The notes under the pieces: generated by a model
Databases searched by the model: none
The model's input: the letters and a program-made list of their open reading frames with translations, nothing else
Told to the model about the DNA's origin: nothing
Shown here: one piece after another, positions 26,430-35,123 of the stretch
Position numbering within the stretch: position 1 is the first letter of the stretch
Layout of the letters: every line of letters starts with the position of its first letter
Assembly (NCBI GenBank): GCA_022821065.1
Contig: JAJEEK010000002.1
Location: 1 to 60,711, forward strand
Reading direction: 5' to 3'
From: Candidatus Poribacteria bacterium
Lineage (GTDB): Bacteria > Poribacteria > WGA-4E > WGA-3G
Length of the DNA stretch: 60,711 bases
Program-made: the position numbers and the translations under genes

Positions 26430-27803
26430 ATGCAACAACGATGTGCATCACTATTAGCAGCGAAGCGAACTGCTTACACACGAATTGGAGCACTGATTGT
26501 TATTTTATTAATCTGTGGGGTACCAAGTTTGGCGATGGCGCAAGATGCAGCAACGCCTGATTCCGGTAATACCGCCTGGATGCTAACTTCAACGGCTCTC
26601 GTCCTATTTATGACGATCCCGGGACTCGCCCTCTTCTATGGCGGACTCGTGCGCGTCCAAAATGTGCTCTCTGTCCTCATGCAATGCTTTGCATTGACGG
26701 GTTTGATGACAATTTTGTGGGTTATTTGTGGTTATAGCCTCGCTTTTAATACCGCCGGTATGGAAGCAGGGAAAATTACACTCGGCTCCTTTGTCGGTGG
26801 ACTCGGCACCATGTTCCTACGCGGTGTCGGCGTAGACTCACTATCTGGCGATATCCCTGAAACGGTTTTTATTACTTTTCAGATGACATTCGCTATTATC
26901 ACACCGGCATTGATCGCCGGTGCCTTTGCTGAACGGATGAAGTTCTCGGCGATGTTAATTTTTTCCATTCTGTGGTCGATAATTGTCTACGCACCGCTCT
27001 GCCACATGGCATGGTCCGGTGACGGTTCGCTATTCGGCGATATTATCGGCGCACTCGACTTCGCAGGCGGAAACGTCGTACACATCAACGCAGGGATCGC
27101 CGCCCTCATCGCTGCGATCTTGGTTGGAAAACGGATCGGATACGGGACCTCTGCTATGCCACCGCACAGCTTGACGCTTACTGTTGTCGGCGCCTCTATG
27201 CTCTGGGTCGGTTGGTTCGGATTCAATGCTGGCAGCGCGGTGGCCGCGGATGGAACAGCTGGGATGGCAATGCTCGTCACGCAAATCTCAACTGCTACTG
27301 CCGCCGTTACGTGGATGTTTGTTGAATGGGCAGTACACCGTAAACCGAGCGCATTGGGTATTGTGACAGGTGCCGTCGCTGGCTTGGTCGCTATCACACC
27401 TGCCTCCGGTTCTGTCGGACCCATTGGTGCACTCGTTATCGGTGCGGTCTCTGGGGTCGTCTGCTACTGGGGCGCGACCAGTCTAAAATCGAAACTCGGT
27501 TATGACGATTCGCTTGACGCATTCGGCGTTCACGGCATCGGTGGAATTGTCGGCGCACTGTTGACTGGCGTTTTTGTCGCTGAGGGCTTAGGCGGTAGTG
27601 GATTAGCTGAGGGGATGACAATAGGCACGCAGCTCTGGGCGCAGTTCCTTAGCATTGTTATTACACTCGTTTGGAGTGGCCTACTTTCGTTTATCATTCT
27701 CAAGATCGTTGATGCCACAGTTGGCTTACGTGTTGAGGAAGATGACGAACGGATGGGACTCGACCTCTCACAACACAACGAACGTGGATATAACCTTTCA
27801 TAG
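26430..27803 (+). CDS. amt: Ammonium transporter (Amt family)
   Basis: A 457-residue Amt/MEP/Rh channel. An N-terminal signal-peptide-like segment (PSLAMAQDA) is followed by about eleven membrane helices. The pore signature regions are present: LALFYGGLVR, AGAFAERMKF, the twin histidines in GGNVVHINAGIAAL and DAFGVHGIGG, and GWFGFNAGSA. A C-terminal cytoplasmic tail with VGLRVEEDDERMGLD matches the family motif that binds PII proteins. No glnK is adjacent. A GGAGG ribosome binding site precedes the ATG, and a strong terminator hairpin follows the gene. Confidence 0.94.
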   Translation: MQQRCASLLAAKRTAYTRIGALIVILLICGVPSLAMAQDAATPDSGNTAWMLTSTALVLFMTIPGLALFYGGLVRVQNVLSVLMQCFALTGLMTILWVICGYSLAFNTAGMEAGKITLGSFVGGLGTMFLRGVGVDSLSGDIPETVFITFQMTFAIITPALIAGAFAERMKFSAMLIFSILWSIIVYAPLCHMAWSGDGSLFGDIIGALDFAGGNVVHINAGIAALIAAILVGKRIGYGTSAMPPHSLTLTVVGASMLWVGWFGFNAGSAVAADGTAGMAMLVTQISTATAAVTWMFVEWAVHRKPSALGIVTGAVAGLVAITPASGSVGPIGALVIGAVSGVVCYWGATSLKSKLGYDDSLDAFGVHGIGGIVGALLTGVFVAEGLGGSGLAEGMTIGTQLWAQFLSIVITLVWSGLLSFIILKIVDATVGLRVEEDDERMGLDLSQHNERGYNLS

Positions 27804-27850
27804 GGAATCCATTTTCCGGTTCAGCACGATTAAGTCGTGGATAGAAAAAT

Positions 27851-27882
27851 ATAGGGCGGACCTTATTTTCGGTCCGCCCTAT
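27851..27882. terminator. Bidirectional hairpin terminator
   Basis: A perfect 12-bp stem, ATAGGGCGGACC (27851-27862) with GGTCCGCCCTAT (27871-27882), has an 8-nt loop. It lies between the convergent ammonium-transporter and hydrolase genes, with A runs before it and T-rich sequence after it. Confidence 0.8.
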
Positions 27883-27906
27883 ACTTTATCCTAAGTTTTT
27901 GACTGT

Positions 27907-29916
27907 TTACGCTGACGTTACCCGCCCAACGATCTCTTCGTCAGATAACCGATCTTCCGCGACAAGCAGCTGATCGCTTGCACCGATATTTCTATACACC
28001 TCGCGAATCCATGCCGTTTCAAACACATTACCTGTATTGTGGAGAATTAAGTTTCGTGGGGCAACGAGTGTTCCAGCTGTTCTGAAATCGCAAACTCGAC
28101 GGATACTCGGTATCGGTAAGGTTTTCAAAAACGCATCGTCGCTACTGTTGTCAAATTCATCTGTATCTATAACAACGTTCTTGACATCCGTAAACCCAGC
28201 CGCAAGTAGCCCCCACAATCCCGCTTCGCCGATCCCAATCAGATTGACTTCTGAGACATCGCCTCTGCCTGTAAAGCAACGCAGTGCCGTTACAATATCT
28301 TGCACGCGAAGTGCAGCAGCCGTGCGATTGTAAGTGGTGAAAAAGGACGTATCTTCCTGTCTCTCATAATCCTCATGTTCACCCACGCCAAAGACATCAA
28401 TGAGCAGCACCTTTCGGTCCGCGCTGAGTAAGTCGGTGATGAGGCTCGAAGGTTCACCCGTCTCTGCATGAATCAACTTCTCTTTACCTTCTGGATGAAC
28501 AATCAACACAACTGGATCGTGTCCGACCTGTGGTTCTGGACTAAACAAGATGGCAGGGATCCTATCACCAATACCTTTTCTTCCGATGACGAGATGTCGC
28601 GCAGAGAGGCTCGTTTGGTAGGTCGTGGGAAACGCACCCTCTGGTTCAACAAGTGTTACGTCCGTAATCTTTGGAACCTGGAGCCCGAGTGCGTGTTGCA
28701 ATCCGCTCTCCATCTCTTCACGGAACGTCTGAAGTTCCGTTTCGTTCGTCGGTTTCAGATTTTCGATCGCTTGTTGAGAACGCGCGACCCAAGCCGGTAG
28801 AAAGCCTTCCTGATTCAGCGCATGCGATGGCATCTCACGTTCCGAGAAGACCAATAGATCATCGTCCGGTTCAACCTGAAAATCGACCTCTTTGAACGCC
28901 GAAGCGTCCTCTACTCCTAAAAACCATTTAGCGAACCACGCATATACCGCTTCGCGACTCTCGCGGTTATAGTTGTGTTCTGCATCTACCTGAACCTGAT
29001 GGAGCTTATCCGCTGCGTTGAAGTGTTCATAGATACTTCGGATAGCAGGATATTCAACGGTCGGTGTTTTCACTGTCCAATCCCCAGTTGCTGACACGAG
29101 CAGGAGCGGACGCGGTACCATCAACGCACCGATTTCGAGGTTGCTAACATCCAAACGCAGGTTCGGCGCGTTTTCGCAGAGACAACCCCCTTGCATCGTC
29201 GCAGAGATCATGTTGACCGGCGCAGAGACCTTCACACGATCATCTACTGCCGTCAAAATAAAGGTTTGCGTTCCACCGCCAGACGCACCTGTACAACCGA
29301 TACGTTCTGCATCTACGTCTGCTAAACTTTGCAAGAAGTCGATGGAGCAGATACCATTCTGAAGTTGAAGACCCATCGCACTCAGACCCCAGAGGCCTTC
29401 ACGTGCACCGCCGTAACGGTGCTCAATCTGTTTACCGCTGTCATTGTGGCCGAGCATATCGTAAGAGAAGATAACGTATCCCTGTTTCGCGAAATTGATA
29501 CAACGTCCAGGAATTGAACCACGCTCGATACTCTCAAGCCTGCCGCGTCCCCAGTGTCCATGAGGACTCACAATTCCCGGAAACGGCCCCGACTTTCCAA
29601 GCGGACGATAGAGATTCCCTGTTGTAAAGAATCCCGGAAACGGTTCAAAATAGACCTTCTCCACGCTGTAATCTTCGCGTTCAATCTTGCCGAAGATTTC
29701 AGCATTCAATGGTGTCGGTTCATGTGCCGGTATCAAACCGTTAGCGACGCGAACCTGTTTCCGTAAGGCATCGGCTTTTTCGAGCCATTCTGCTTTGGTA
29801 TAACCCGGAAAAGTATAGGGTGTGTTGACATCGCGGAGTCCGCCAGCACGCGCGTCGTTCACCCGTCCAGACGGCTCACTAAAAACGTGAGCAAGTTCAT
29901 GATGTTGTTCAGCCAT
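27907..29916 (-). CDS. Two-domain alpha/beta hydrolase, acetyl-xylan-esterase-like
   Basis: A 669-residue cytosolic protein. The N-terminal domain (to about 345) is an alpha/beta hydrolase of the AXE1/dienelactone-hydrolase type. Its Ser nucleophile is in GCTGASGGGTQ, an acid loop follows VPRPLLLVSATGDW and the catalytic His is probably in VDAEHNYN. The C-terminal domain (about 440-669) repeats the hydrolase layout, but its nucleophile elbow reads GIGEAG, with Glu in place of Ser, so it is probably inactive. Start: ATG 29916, with GGGAGG 9 nt before it; the upstream TTG/CTA codons add two residues only. The antitoxin gene lies 14 bp upstream on the same strand, but function links are unlikely. 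Confidence 0.82.
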   Translation of the reverse strand: MAEQHHELAHVFSEPSGRVNDARAGGLRDVNTPYTFPGYTKAEWLEKADALRKQVRVANGLIPAHEPTPLNAEIFGKIEREDYSVEKVYFEPFPGFFTTGNLYRPLGKSGPFPGIVSPHGHWGRGRLESIERGSIPGRCINFAKQGYVIFSYDMLGHNDSGKQIEHRYGGAREGLWGLSAMGLQLQNGICSIDFLQSLADVDAERIGCTGASGGGTQTFILTAVDDRVKVSAPVNMISATMQGGCLCENAPNLRLDVSNLEIGALMVPRPLLLVSATGDWTVKTPTVEYPAIRSIYEHFNAADKLHQVQVDAEHNYNRESREAVYAWFAKWFLGVEDASAFKEVDFQVEPDDDLLVFSEREMPSHALNQEGFLPAWVARSQQAIENLKPTNETELQTFREEMESGLQHALGLQVPKITDVTLVEPEGAFPTTYQTSLSARHLVIGRKGIGDRIPAILFSPEPQVGHDPVVLIVHPEGKEKLIHAETGEPSSLITDLLSADRKVLLIDVFGVGEHEDYERQEDTSFFTTYNRTAAALRVQDIVTALRCFTGRGDVSEVNLIGIGEAGLWGLLAAGFTDVKNVVIDTDEFDNSSDDAFLKTLPIPSIRRVCDFRTAGTLVAPRNLILHNTGNVFETAWIREVYRNIGASDQLLVAEDRLSDEEIVGRVTSA

Positions 29917-29930
29917 TAGCAATTCCTCCC

Positions 29931-30338
29931 TTAGTGAGATGAATGCGATTCAGACAAAGGTGTCTGTAGGTTGTCCAATTGTGTACTTTCCTGTTCAACA
30001 GCGAGTTCAAGGTCAGGTTGAGGGGCTTCTTCTACTAAAGGTGCAATAGAAAGTCGACATCCAAGTGCCTTGAGAAGAGTCGCAAAGGTGTCAAGGTGCG
30101 GTGCTTCTTCGCTTGAGAGGATTTTCGACAGGGTCTCTGGTGCCATGCCGGTGCGTTTGGCGACTTCCTCAATCCCACCTTGCGATTCTATAACTGCCTG
30201 GACCGCACTCACCACAGCAGCAGAATTCCCGAATACTTGATAATCTTCCATGACTGCTTGCAGAAATCCAATAGCAGCCGTTGGGTCAGCGGCGAGTTGT
30301 TCAATTAGAATATCTCTCCATTTTCGGTATTTTCTCAT
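29931..30338 (-). CDS. HigA-like antitoxin with XRE-type helix-turn-helix
   Basis: A 135-residue antitoxin-type protein. Residues about 65-100 form a Cro/C1-type helix-turn-helix: GGIEEVAKRTGMAPETLSKIL followed by HLDTFATLLKALGC. The N-terminus MRKYRKWRDILIEQL is shared with a second antitoxin at 30721-31122. The ATG at 30338 overlaps the toxin stop codon by four bases (ATGA), a usual coupling in toxin-antitoxin operons; a longer open frame upstream lies inside the toxin gene. It should bind and neutralise the toxin and repress the operon. The order, toxin first, is as in HigBA. Confidence 0.86.
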   Translation of the reverse strand: MRKYRKWRDILIEQLAADPTAAIGFLQAVMEDYQVFGNSAAVVSAVQAVIESQGGIEEVAKRTGMAPETLSKILSSEEAPHLDTFATLLKALGCRLSIAPLVEEAPQPDLELAVEQESTQLDNLQTPLSESHSSH

Positions 30339-30673
30339 GTTCGTGTCTCCTTGTATTGTTGCCAATAGGTTTTTGCGCGTTGAATGTCCCGCGTTTGCGA
30401 TGCCTTGTCACCACCACAGAGCAAAAGCACGATTGTTTTATCTACCTCACCAAAATAGACGCGATAGCCTGCTCCGATGTGAATACGGAGTTCAAAAACG
30501 CCACCACCGACAGAGCGGTAATCGCCAAAATTGCCGTGTTCAAGAGAGACAAGTCGGGCCCGAATTCTGCTTTGTGCTCTTGTATCTCGAAGTGTGCTAA
30601 ACCATTCCGTGAAAGGTTCACGCCCGTTTTGTGTTCTGTAAGCTTCTATTTCTCGTGGCTGTAGGTCGCGCAT
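30335..30673 (-). CDS. HigB/RelE-like toxin (Gp49 type)
   Basis: A 112-residue basic protein of the phage-derived Gp49/HigB type within the RelE superfamily. It has the expected order: GREPFTEWFSTLRDTRAQSRIRARL, GNFGDYRSVGGGVFELRIHIGAGYRVYFG, then LLLCGGDKASQTRDIQRAKTYW. Such toxins cleave mRNA at the ribosome. Its stop overlaps the antitoxin start. There is no truncation compared with family members (about 100-120 residues). A short promoter-like region of about 50 bp separates it from the second antitoxin gene upstream. Confidence 0.88.
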   Translation of the reverse strand: MRDLQPREIEAYRTQNGREPFTEWFSTLRDTRAQSRIRARLVSLEHGNFGDYRSVGGGVFELRIHIGAGYRVYFGEVDKTIVLLLCGGDKASQTRDIQRAKTYWQQYKETRT

Positions 30674-30720
30674 GAATGCTTTCTTTCGGGTCGCGGCTTT
30701 GTATGATACCCAAAGCCTCT

Positions 30721-31122
30721 TTATTTGTTATCCGTGGACAATACCATCTCAGATTTGATACCCTCTATCGGGGCAACCGAAGTGTCCACGTCCACGCGAT
30801 CTGCACCACAATCCTCGGCTTTTAGAGGTTCGATTGAAAGTCGGCATCCAAGTGCCTTGAGAATAGCCACAAAGGTGTCAAGGTGCGGTGCTTCTTCGCT
30901 TGAAAGGATTTTCGACAGCGTTTCTGGCGACATCGCAACTCGTTTGGCGATCGCGGCAACCCCACCTTGTGCTTCAACAACATTCCGAATCCCTTTGAAA
31001 AAAAAAGGTATATCTCCATCCATCTGATATTCCTCCAGGGACACGTCAAGATAGCTAATCTCTTCTGCTGGGTCGGCAAGTTGTTCGATTAAGACTTCGT
31101 GCCATGTTCGATATTTTCTCAT
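30721..31122 (-). CDS. Second HigA-like antitoxin, orphan
   Basis: A 133-residue paralogue of the antitoxin at 29931-30338. It shares MRKYR, ADP, the helix-turn-helix core PETLSKILSSEEAPHLDTF and LKALGCRLSI, but has a different C-terminal tail. It also has a run FFFK, encoded by an A/T-homopolymer, where slippage is possible. Its expected toxin partner upstream is reduced to a short remnant (31122-31187). It may still cross-neutralise the neighbouring toxin or act only as a repressor. That is inference. Confidence 0.83.
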   Translation of the reverse strand: MRKYRTWHEVLIEQLADPAEEISYLDVSLEEYQMDGDIPFFFKGIRNVVEAQGGVAAIAKRVAMSPETLSKILSSEEAPHLDTFVAILKALGCRLSIEPLKAEDCGADRVDVDTSVAPIEGIKSEMVLSTDNK

Positions 31123-31187
31123 TAATGTATCTCCTTATACGCTTGCCAATAGGTTTTTGCGCGTGCAATATCTCGCGTATGATTAGC
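31122..31187 (-). pseudogene. Remnant of a HigB/RelE-like toxin 3' end
   Basis: Reading leftwards from about 31187, the frame encodes YANHTRDIARAKTYWQAYKEIH and then TAA. This matches the C-terminus of the intact toxin 0.8 kb away (SQTRDIQRAKTYWQQYKE). The TAA shares its last A with the antitoxin ATG, so the normal toxin-antitoxin overlap is preserved. Upstream of it, similarity to the toxin is lost within a few codons. The rest of the gene has been deleted and replaced by the purD promoter region. Confidence 0.78.
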
Positions 31188-31223
31188 ATAACTTATACGA
31201 TACACTTTGTCAAATAAAAACGC

Positions 31224-31252
31224 TTGATTTTCCAAACATTGTGTGATATAAT
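31224..31252 (+). promoter_or_regulatory. purD promoter
   Basis: TTGATT (31224-31229) and a perfect TATAAT (31247-31252) are separated by 17 nt. Transcription would start near 31259, only about 16 nt before the purD ATG. Confidence 0.65.
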
Positions 31253-31274
31253 ACAATCAAAAAGGATGTGTAAA

Positions 31275-32549
31275 ATGAAAATTCTGGTCGTTGGGCAAGG
31301 TGGACGTGAACACACACTCGTCTGGAAACTTGCACAAAGCCAACTCGTTAAAAAAATCTATTGCACACCGGGTAATGCCGGCATCGCGCAGATCGCAGAA
31401 ACTATCCCCACGCCGGATCGGTTTACCGATTTGGCAGCCTGGGCAGAATCCGAAAATATCGCGCTAACCGTTGTCGGTCCCGAAGCACCGTTAGCGGAAG
31501 GTATCGTTGATGTGTTCAACGAGCGCGGGCTGAAAGTATTTGGACCCGATAAACGCGCTGCACGTTTGGAAGCGAGCAAGGACTTCGCCAAACGGTTGAT
31601 GCTTGAAAACGGAATCCCAACAGCGGAACACCAAACGTTTACGGATGCCGAAGCAGCAATGGCTTATATTGAAGACCAAAATAGACCTGTTTTTGTTAAA
31701 GCAAATGGACTCGCTGCAGGTAAAGGTGTTATCCCCGGACGCACCTTCAAAGCGGCGTTGCAAGCCGTCACAACGATTTTGGTCGATAGGGCATTTGGCG
31801 ACGCAGGCGATAGCGTTGTGGTTGAGGAAGAATTGATCGGCGAGGAAGCCTCCTTTACCGTCCTTACCGATGGCAACTACTGCCTCCCTTTTGTCTCTTC
31901 GCAGGATCATAAAATGTCGCATGACGGCGATACCGGAAAAAATACGGGCGGAATGGGGGCATATTCCCCCGCACCTGTTATCACGCCAGCATTACACGAC
32001 TATGTCATGAAACACGTGGTTTACCCAACCGTCAATGGGATGGCGGACATCGGTAGTCCATTCAAAGGTGTACTATACGTCGGATTGATGATTACAGATA
32101 CCGGACCGAAAGTGCTCGAATTCAATTGCCGATTCGGAGACCCCGAAGCACAAGTACTCTTGCCACGTCTGAAAAGCGATCTTGTACCACTACTCATCGC
32201 ATGTATTGATGGAACGCTTGAACAGCACGCTGATGTCCAATGGTTTGATGAAGCGGCAGCGTGTGTTGTCATGGCTTCAGGCGGCTATCCCGATCCATAT
32301 CAAACAGGTGAGATTATTACCGGTTTTGAGGATGCTGACGCGATTGAAGGCGTTAACGTCTTTCATGCAGGCACAACACATGATGGCGAAAATATCGTCA
32401 CGGCGGGTGGTAGAGTATTAGGTATCACGGCTGTTGCCGATGGATTACACAATGCAATTCAACAAGCATATCGAGGTGTCTCCGCAATCCATTTTAACAA
32501 AGCACATTTTCGGAACGACATCGGACACAGAGCATTGGGAAAATCATAA
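31275..32549 (+). CDS. purD: Phosphoribosylamine-glycine ligase
   Basis: A 424-residue ATP-grasp enzyme of purine synthesis that joins glycine to phosphoribosylamine. Visible landmarks are ILVVGQGGREHTLVWKL at the start, AEGIVDVFNERGLKVFGP, ASKDFAKRLM, the ATP-binding FVKANGLAAGKGV, a glycine-rich DGDTGKNTGGMGAYSP and the metal-binding LEFNCRFGDPE. Length is normal (about 420-430). The ATG at 31275 has AAAGGA 8 nt before it. The reading frame is also open upstream, but that part includes the promoter. The next gene begins 2 bp after the stop, suggesting an operon. Confidence 0.95.
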   Translation: MKILVVGQGGREHTLVWKLAQSQLVKKIYCTPGNAGIAQIAETIPTPDRFTDLAAWAESENIALTVVGPEAPLAEGIVDVFNERGLKVFGPDKRAARLEASKDFAKRLMLENGIPTAEHQTFTDAEAAMAYIEDQNRPVFVKANGLAAGKGVIPGRTFKAALQAVTTILVDRAFGDAGDSVVVEEELIGEEASFTVLTDGNYCLPFVSSQDHKMSHDGDTGKNTGGMGAYSPAPVITPALHDYVMKHVVYPTVNGMADIGSPFKGVLYVGLMITDTGPKVLEFNCRFGDPEAQVLLPRLKSDLVPLLIACIDGTLEQHADVQWFDEAAACVVMASGGYPDPYQTGEIITGFEDADAIEGVNVFHAGTTHDGENIVTAGGRVLGITAVADGLHNAIQQAYRGVSAIHFNKAHFRNDIGHRALGKS

Positions 32550-32551
32550 AC

Positions 32552-33097
32552 ATGACTCCTGAACTCACCTATAAGATCGCCAAGTGTTGTTCACCACAAG
32601 AAGATGACCCCATCACCGGTTATTTCAAAGAGGACGGTACGATAACTGTCCATCACGCCACGTGCAACGGAATAAAGGGTTTACGACCAGAACGGTTATT
32701 GGCGGTCGCATGGGATGAGGTTCGGACGACTGAGATGGCGACAGCACCTGCTACACTTGCACCTGAATTCGCCGAACTTGATGAAACCGACTATTTTATC
32801 CTGAAGCACCATCAAGAGTTCGGAATGGATTACTCTATTGTGGTCGCTGAGGCTTTAAGGCTTCCACTTCAGGAGATGCACGAGCGACACCGAAAATTAA
32901 GGGAACTCGGCGGACTCAAAAGGGTGCAAGGGCGTGTAATCCAATATCGTAAGAATATCGTTAAAGGCAAATGGATCAAGCACCGTAATCATACCTATTA
33001 CGAGCTGACATCGGAAGGCGAAACGTGGATTCAGGCTTTTGAGGACCAACAAACCTTGCAGGGAAAAATGAAACGTGGAGGGCTTATCCCGTGCTAA
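32552..33097 (+). CDS. Cys-motif plus winged-helix protein, DUF2250-like
   Basis: A 181-residue protein in two parts. Residues about 8-60 (KCCSPQEDDPITGYFKEDGT then VHHATCNGIKGL) resemble the Cys-containing region of RelA/SpoT proteins, with conserved CC and a third Cys. Residues about 75-170 look like a MarR/DUF2250-type winged helix (LKHHQEFGMDYSIVVAEAL, RHRKLRELGGLKRVQGRV, YYELTSEGETWI). It may sense a ligand or metal and bind DNA. It begins 2 bp after purD and overlaps the start of the VWA gene by 7 bp, so all three are probably translated from one mRNA. Confidence 0.7.
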   Translation: MTPELTYKIAKCCSPQEDDPITGYFKEDGTITVHHATCNGIKGLRPERLLAVAWDEVRTTEMATAPATLAPEFAELDETDYFILKHHQEFGMDYSIVVAEALRLPLQEMHERHRKLRELGGLKRVQGRVIQYRKNIVKGKWIKHRNHTYYELTSEGETWIQAFEDQQTLQGKMKRGGLIPC

Positions 33098-34290
33098 ATC
33101 AACTCACTAATTGGCGGATTGACGCACAACGCCGTAGAAATCGGATGCGATCTGTCATCTTACTATCACTTATTTTACACATGGTTATCGTTATCGTCTA
33201 TCTGTTCCTTCCACTGAATCGGATTGCTGAGGAGACTACGGACGTCTTTGCGGTTGATCTGCTTAACGACGCGGAAGCACCTAAGAAGCGGAAACAGAGA
33301 CCGAAACCGCCACTCACTAAAAAGATGTATGATCCGAACGAAAAACTCGCCAGAGACGCGATGGATAGGAAAATTGAAACCGCTCGGAACGAGATTGATG
33401 AAGTCGTTAAGCTCAGTCCGCGTGTTGTTCTCGAAGATGTGGAAGTCAACAAGGCTCCGTTGAGTGAAATCGTCCCGGATGTTATGACGGATGCCCAATT
33501 GCGAAATGCGGAAGCCTCGAACCTCAGCCACTTAATCGCACAACCCGGACGTACCGACGGACGAGGTGTTGCTACAGGTAGAGTCCGAGCTCGTGGTGAC
33601 GGAAATGGTCGATTCCGTGGTGACGGACAGGGCGGCGGTGATGGACTCCTCGGTGGCGGCGGAAAAGACGGTATCTCTGACCGACTCGGGATTATTGATT
33701 TCCTCAATGAATTCGGCGGTCCCAAAAATGTCGTCTACTGCCTTGATGTGTCGGCAAGTATGCAGGCAGCAGGACTTAATAAACTTGAATTAGCGATTGA
33801 CTCGCTCAAGGATTCTGTACTTATGCTCGGCGATGCGGATACGTTGAACGTGATAGCTTTTTCTACACAGGCAAACGCTATGCATAAGGAAATGTTACCC
33901 GCGAATACCGCAAATATAGAACGTACCTTAAGATATTTGAATAGGTTCACACCTGAACGCATTCAGTCCAATGTTGGGACGAACATCCTGGCGGCACTTG
34001 AAAGTGCGCTGATGCTTGATCCTTCTGTTATTGTTTTGGTGACGGACGGTCTGCCAACCACAGTTAGTGGGCATTCTATTGAGACAAACACAAAGAAGAT
34101 TCTTGAAACTGTACGCGAACGTAACGAAAATAATGCTGCTATCTATGTTGTCGCACTTGAAATTGATTTGAAACGTTCCGCCGGTGCGCAGCTACTTGTT
34201 TCTCTTGCTGAAGAACATAATGGAAAAATAAAAGTGATCGGGACTCAGAACTTAGCTGAATTGACAAAATCGGGCGGTACCTTTGAATAA
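33091..34290 (+). CDS. Membrane-anchored VWA-domain protein
   Basis: A 399-residue protein. A basic N-terminus is followed by one membrane helix (about 22-44), then a TonB-like linker and a Gly-rich segment (about 165-200, GRFRGDGQGGGDGLLGGGG). The C-terminal VWA domain has a full metal-ion-dependent adhesion site: DVSAS (D219), a Thr in NVGTNIL and VTDGLPT. It probably displays a metal-dependent binding domain on the outer face of the inner membrane. Start GTG 33091 overlaps the upstream gene by 7 bp and is preceded by GGAGGG. The SDR gene follows 26 bp downstream. Confidence 0.85.
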   Translation: MLNQLTNWRIDAQRRRNRMRSVILLSLILHMVIVIVYLFLPLNRIAEETTDVFAVDLLNDAEAPKKRKQRPKPPLTKKMYDPNEKLARDAMDRKIETARNEIDEVVKLSPRVVLEDVEVNKAPLSEIVPDVMTDAQLRNAEASNLSHLIAQPGRTDGRGVATGRVRARGDGNGRFRGDGQGGGDGLLGGGGKDGISDRLGIIDFLNEFGGPKNVVYCLDVSASMQAAGLNKLELAIDSLKDSVLMLGDADTLNVIAFSTQANAMHKEMLPANTANIERTLRYLNRFTPERIQSNVGTNILAALESALMLDPSVIVLVTDGLPTTVSGHSIETNTKKILETVRERNENNAAIYVVALEIDLKRSAGAQLLVSLAEEHNGKIKVIGTQNLAELTKSGGTFE

Positions 34291-34315
34291 TCAAGCCTGA
34301 GACTGGAGTCGAAAT

Positions 34316-35122
34316 ATGAATCAAAAATCTGCTGCAGGCATGATCCAGCAGTTTCAACTGGACGGTAAAGTAAGCATCGTTTCTGGCGCGAGCCGTGGTA
34401 TCGGACTGGCAATGGCGGAAGGTCTTGCCGGTGCTGGATCGGACCTCGCAATTGCCGGCAGAAAAATTGAGACGTTAGCACCCATCGCAAAACGGATTGC
34501 CGACGAAACCGGCAGAAACATCTTGCCGATTCAGGCGGATGTCGGGAATCTCTCAGAAATCGACGCACTCGTCGCACAGACCGTAGAAACCTTCGGTAGA
34601 CTCGACATACTCGTCAACAACGCCGGGGTCAATATCCGTAACCCCGCACTGGATTTCACCGAAGCGGATTGGGATTTCGTCACAGATGTCAACCTCAAAG
34701 GCGCGTTTTTCCTCGCGAAAGCCTGCGGCAATGTCATGAAAGAACAGAAGTCTGGCAAGGTCATCAACACCTTATCTCTTACCTCAGCGATTGGTCTACC
34801 GACGAGCGTCGCCTACACCGCAGCAAAGGGTGGACTCCTCCAACTCACAAAACTCCTCGCTGTAGAGTGGGCAGAATACAACATTCAAGTAAACGGTATC
34901 GCCCCTGGTTTCATCAGAACAGAGATGACAGCACCTGCACGGGAAGACGGTCGAAACGAATGGATCCTTAATCGGACACCCGCCTATCGGTGGGGTGAAC
35001 CTGAGGACTTAGCAGGCTTAACAATCTTCTTTGCATCTAATGCTTCTGATTTCGTCACAGGGCAGATGGTCTTCGTTGATGGTGGGTTCATGGCGGGCAG
35101 CGATTGGAGGCGACGTTCCTAA
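34316..35122 (+). CDS. Short-chain dehydrogenase/reductase
   Basis: A 268-residue classical SDR. The nucleotide-binding motif SGASRGIG is at 23-30, NNAG follows (LVNNAGVN), and the catalytic residues are S154, Y167 and K171 (Y-x3-K in VAYTAAKGG). The segment IQVNGIAPGFIRTEMT is typical of the family. Arg after the Gly motif hints at NADP, but the cofactor is uncertain. It resembles gluconate/2-deoxygluconate dehydrogenases and FabG-type reductases; the substrate is unknown. A short gene begins 1 bp after the stop codon. Confidence 0.9.
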   Translation: MNQKSAAGMIQQFQLDGKVSIVSGASRGIGLAMAEGLAGAGSDLAIAGRKIETLAPIAKRIADETGRNILPIQADVGNLSEIDALVAQTVETFGRLDILVNNAGVNIRNPALDFTEADWDFVTDVNLKGAFFLAKACGNVMKEQKSGKVINTLSLTSAIGLPTSVAYTAAKGGLLQLTKLLAVEWAEYNIQVNGIAPGFIRTEMTAPAREDGRNEWILNRTPAYRWGEPEDLAGLTIFFASNASDFVTGQMVFVDGGFMAGSDWRRRS

Positions 35123-35123
35123 A

